From NCBI GenBank assembly GCA_951800675.1, contig CATOKC010000085.1, positions 1 to 14,753 of the forward strand: DNA of 14,753 bases, written 5' to 3'. Every line of letters begins with the position of its first letter. Position 1 is the stretch's first letter. Origin of the DNA: an uncultured Oscillibacter sp. Its GTDB lineage: Bacteria > Bacillota_A > Clostridia > Oscillospirales > Oscillospiraceae. Under the pieces are notes generated by a model. That model was not told the DNA's origin. It made no database searches and saw only the letters and a program-made list of their open reading frames with translations. This document shows positions 13,048 to 14,753 of this stretch, piece by piece. The translations under genes and the position numbers were made by a program.

Positions 13048-13353
13048 ATGATCGTTCCCAACATGTACGGCAAGGAGCCCGGCAGCTACGCCCACGGGGC
13101 GGCGCGCTGCGCCAGCAGTCCCCGGATGCAGGGGCTGGAGCGCCATCTCCAGTTTCTCTACAGCCAGCGGCTGGAGGCCGGAGATACCGAACGTGAGGAA
13201 GAGCTGCAAACACAGATCGAGGCGGTCCAGGAGCAGATTCACCTCCTGAAGAAGGAGCGGGTCCAGGAGATCGGACCGGAGGACGCCCTGGACGGCGAGG
13301 GGCCGGACCCCTCCGCCTCCTCCGAGAGCCGGTTCATAGACATCCGGGGCTGA
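13048..13353 (+). CDS. hypothetical coiled-coil protein
   Basis: A 101-residue protein that I do not recognise. The ATG at 13048 is preceded by CGGAGG (13033-13038), nine bases away. The N-terminal 25 residues (MIVPNMYGKEPGSYAHGAAR) have no membrane segment or signal peptide. Residues about 28-73 are strongly helical and charged (LERHLQFLYSQRLEAGD, EEELQTQIEAVQEQIHLLKK), with hydrophobics at heptad-like spacing, suggesting a short coiled coil. An acidic, Ser/Pro-rich linker and a short hydrophobic end (SRFIDIRG) follow. It has its own promoter and a strong terminator, so it is a single-gene unit. Good ribosome-binding site, promoter and terminator make it a credible gene; a scaffold or adaptor role would be a guess. 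Confidence 0.75.
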   Translation: MIVPNMYGKEPGSYAHGAARCASSPRMQGLERHLQFLYSQRLEAGDTEREEELQTQIEAVQEQIHLLKKERVQEIGPEDALDGEGPDPSASSESRFIDIRG

Positions 13354-13368
13354 GCCCCCGGCAGTGGT

Positions 13369-13406
13369 GCGCCCCCGGTACCGCGGTCCCGGGGGCGCTG
13401 TTGTTT
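13369..13406 (+). terminator. GC-rich terminator after the coiled-coil protein gene
   Basis: A 10-bp stem, GCGCCCCCGG (13369-13378) with CCGGGGGCGC (13389-13398), whose loop is itself nearly palindromic (ACCGCGGT, 13380-13387). It is followed by TGTTGTTT (13399-13406). Confidence 0.8.
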
Positions 13407-13425
13407 GACGGGTGCGGAAAAGGGC

Positions 13426-13454
13426 TTCCCATTCCCGGATACCTGTGTTATACT
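13426..13454 (+). promoter_or_regulatory. promoter of the RNase M5-GNAT operon
   Basis: TTCCCA (13426-13431, four of six -35 bases), a 17-base spacer ending in TGT, and TATACT (13449-13454). The ribosome-binding site AAGGAG (13478-13483) and the ATG at 13490 follow. Confidence 0.6.
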
Positions 13455-13489
13455 GAATCCCAAGCAAAATACCGGAAAAGGAGCAGTCC

Positions 13490-14080
13490 ATGAGACGAGT
13501 GAGAGAAGTGATCGTCGTAGAGGGCCGGTACGACAAAAACGCGGTGCGGCAGGTGGTGGAGGCCACAGTGGTGGAGACCCGGGGCTTCGGGGTCTTCAAC
13601 GACCGGGAGCGCTTGGCCCTCCTGCGGCGTCTCGCGGAGGAGCGGGGGCTGATCCTGCTGACGGACAGCGACGGGGCCGGGTTCGTCATCCGAAACTTCC
13701 TGAAGGGGGCCATCCCCCGGGAGCGGCTGAAGCAGGCGTATATCCCCGACGTCCCGGGCAAGGAGCGGCGCAAGGCCGTCCCCGGCCGGGAGGGCAAGCT
13801 GGGGGTGGAGGGCATGTCCCCGGGGGTGCTCCTGGAGGCCCTGGAGCGGGCGGGAGCCACCTTTGAAGGGGAGGGGGAGGCCTCCGGCCCCCGGTCCCCC
13901 GTGACGAAGGCGGACTTCTACGCGTGGGGCCTCAGCGGGGGCCCGGAGAGCGGCGCGAAGCGGACGGCCCTGCTGAAAAAGCTGGGCCTCCCGGAGCATA
14001 TGACCGCCAACGCCCTGCTGGAGGCGGTGAACATCCTGTACACCCGGGAGGAATTTTTGGAGGGAGCATTCCATGACTGA
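13490..14080 (+). CDS. rnmV: RNase M5-family Toprim ribonuclease (DUF4093 type)
   Basis: A 196-residue protein with an N-terminal Toprim domain: the catalytic glutamate E11 in VIVVEGRYDK (8-17) and the metal-binding pair D59-S-D61 in LILLTDSDGAG (54-64). GVEGMSP (105-111) matches the conserved GVEHASP region of RNase M5, which matures 5S rRNA precursors in Gram-positive bacteria. The C-terminal half (about 138-190, VTKADFYAWGLSGGPESGAKR) is the DUF4093 region, also part of RNase M5. The ATG at 13490 has AAGGAG six bases upstream. In Bacillus the gene lies beside ksgA; here it precedes a GNAT gene and overlaps it by eight bases. Family assignment is firm. The exact substrate is less so, since the stretch after the DxD motif differs from Bacillus RNase M5 (SDGAGFVIRN in place of PDFPGEKIRK). 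Confidence 0.82.
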   Translation: MRRVREVIVVEGRYDKNAVRQVVEATVVETRGFGVFNDRERLALLRRLAEERGLILLTDSDGAGFVIRNFLKGAIPRERLKQAYIPDVPGKERRKAVPGREGKLGVEGMSPGVLLEALERAGATFEGEGEASGPRSPVTKADFYAWGLSGGPESGAKRTALLKKLGLPEHMTANALLEAVNILYTREEFLEGAFHD

Positions 14081-14753
14081 TCTGGAGCGGATCGCCCCCC
14101 TCTTCGACGGCTGGGAGGAGACCATGATCTGGTCCTGCCTCCAGGGCGTCATGGGGCGGGCGGTGTGGAACGGCTCGCGCACTGCCGCCGCCGTCATCAG
14201 CGGCGATTTTGCCTTCCTCGCCGGGGAGCCGGACGGGGAGCTGGTCCGGCAGGCGGCCGGCGCCATCCTCGTCCCCCGGACGGCGGACTGGCACCCGGTT
14301 ATCGAGGCGGTCCTGGGGGACCGGGCGGTCCGGGGGACCCGGTATGCCATCCGGAAGGAGCCGGGGGTCTTCGACCGGGCGCGGCTGGAGGCGTTCGTCT
14401 CCGCTCTTCCGGCCAAGTACCGGCTGCGGCAGATCGACGAGGCGCTGGTGCCGGTGCTGCTGTCGGCGGGGTGGAGCAGGGATCTCTGCTCCGCCTTTGA
14501 AGGTCCTGCGGACTGCTGCCGCCGGGGCCTGGGATTTGTGGCGATGTACGAGGGCGCCCCAGTGGCGGGGGCGGGGTCCTACTGCGTGTACGACGGGGGC
14601 ATCGAGATCGAGATCGACACCCGGGAGGACCACCGGCGCAGGGGCTTGGCCTCCGCCTGCGGGGCGCGGCTCATCCTGGAGTGCCTGGACCGGGGCCTCT
14701 ACCCCAGCTGGGACGCCCACGATCTGCGAAGCGTCTCCCTGGCGGAGAAGCTG
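14073..14753 (+). CDS. GNAT family N-acetyltransferase, 3' end beyond the window
   Basis: A frame open from the ATG at 14073 to the last base gives 227 residues without a stop, so the gene is cut by the window edge. GGAGGG (14059-14064) precedes the start, and the first eight bases overlap the RNase M5 gene, indicating translational coupling. The C-terminal part shows a GNAT acetyl-CoA loop, IDTREDHRRRGLASACG (181-197), with R-R-R-G-L-A as the pyrophosphate-binding turn, then a helix and PSWDAHDLRSVSLAEKL (211-227), the usual strand and helix after it. The N-terminal about 150 residues match the two-part layout of the GNAT_acetyltran group (PF12746) rather than a minimal GNAT. The substrate is unknown; transfer of an acetyl group from acetyl-CoA to a small-molecule or protein amine is the family reaction. 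Confidence 0.85.
   Translation, partial: MTDLERIAPLFDGWEETMIWSCLQGVMGRAVWNGSRTAAAVISGDFAFLAGEPDGELVRQAAGAILVPRTADWHPVIEAVLGDRAVRGTRYAIRKEPGVFDRARLEAFVSALPAKYRLRQIDEALVPVLLSAGWSRDLCSAFEGPADCCRRGLGFVAMYEGAPVAGAGSYCVYDGGIEIEIDTREDHRRRGLASACGARLILECLDRGLYPSWDAHDLRSVSLAEKL

Noticed and set aside
13448..14416. Minus-strand open frame of 322 codons opposite the RNase M5 and GNAT genes
   Set aside because: Arg/Pro/Ser-rich translation typical of a shadow frame; both plus-strand genes show family motifs and ribosome-binding sites.

Overview
The window looks like chromosomal DNA from a GC-rich anaerobe of the Bacillota, most likely class Clostridia near the Oscillospiraceae (Flavonifractor/Lawsonibacter/Oscillibacter-like). 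This is an inference from gene families: a CD1871A-type CXXC micro-protein beside a NapH-like ferredoxin, an RNase M5 of the DUF4093 type, a LytTR/DUF3021 pair, an AGCS sodium symporter, a TIGR04076 protein, and strong GGAGG ribosome-binding sites. No rRNA, tRNA, CRISPR array, transposase or phage gene was found.

Layout. (1) 1-1146, plus strand: the 3' end of a thioredoxin/TlpA-like gene, a 50-residue CXXC membrane micro-protein and a polytopic 4Fe-4S membrane protein, tightly packed as a redox operon, closed by a two-way terminator at 1161-1195. (2) 1222-2523, minus strand: a fusion of an FAD oxidoreductase with a C-terminal Rieske domain; its start codon lies in a perfect 9-bp inverted repeat. 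(3) 2684-8149, plus strand: a complete three-gene type I restriction-modification operon, hsdR-hsdM-hsdS, with its own extended -10 promoter and a perfect 17-bp terminator stem. HsdS is an internal duplication with two AT-rich target-recognition domains. (4) 8240-9598, minus strand: an RlmD/RumA-type rRNA uracil methyltransferase with all iron-sulfur and catalytic residues. (5) 9662-10136, plus strand: an AT-rich TIGR04076 gene with its own promoter, facing (6) an alanine/glycine:cation symporter (10213-11625, minus) across a shared 17-bp terminator. (7) 11626-12048: a 423-base divergent intergenic region. Its minus-strand half encodes a leader of about 210 nt with several hairpins, ending in a terminator-like hairpin and seven U just before the symporter's ribosome-binding site. 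(8) 12049-12959, plus strand: a stand-alone LytTR regulator overlapping a four-helix DUF3021 membrane protein. (9) 13048-13353: an unrecognised coiled-coil protein. (10) 13490-14753: an RNase M5-family Toprim protein overlapping a GNAT acetyltransferase that runs off the window.

How they fit. The hsd operon is a self-contained defence module between housekeeping genes: HsdS chooses the site, HsdM methylates it, HsdR translocates and cuts. The first three genes probably move electrons or thiols across the membrane. LytTR and DUF3021 probably form a membrane-linked regulatory pair. The best candidate for something undescribed is the structured leader of the symporter gene. The proteins otherwise belong to known families, apart from the small gene at 13048-13353.
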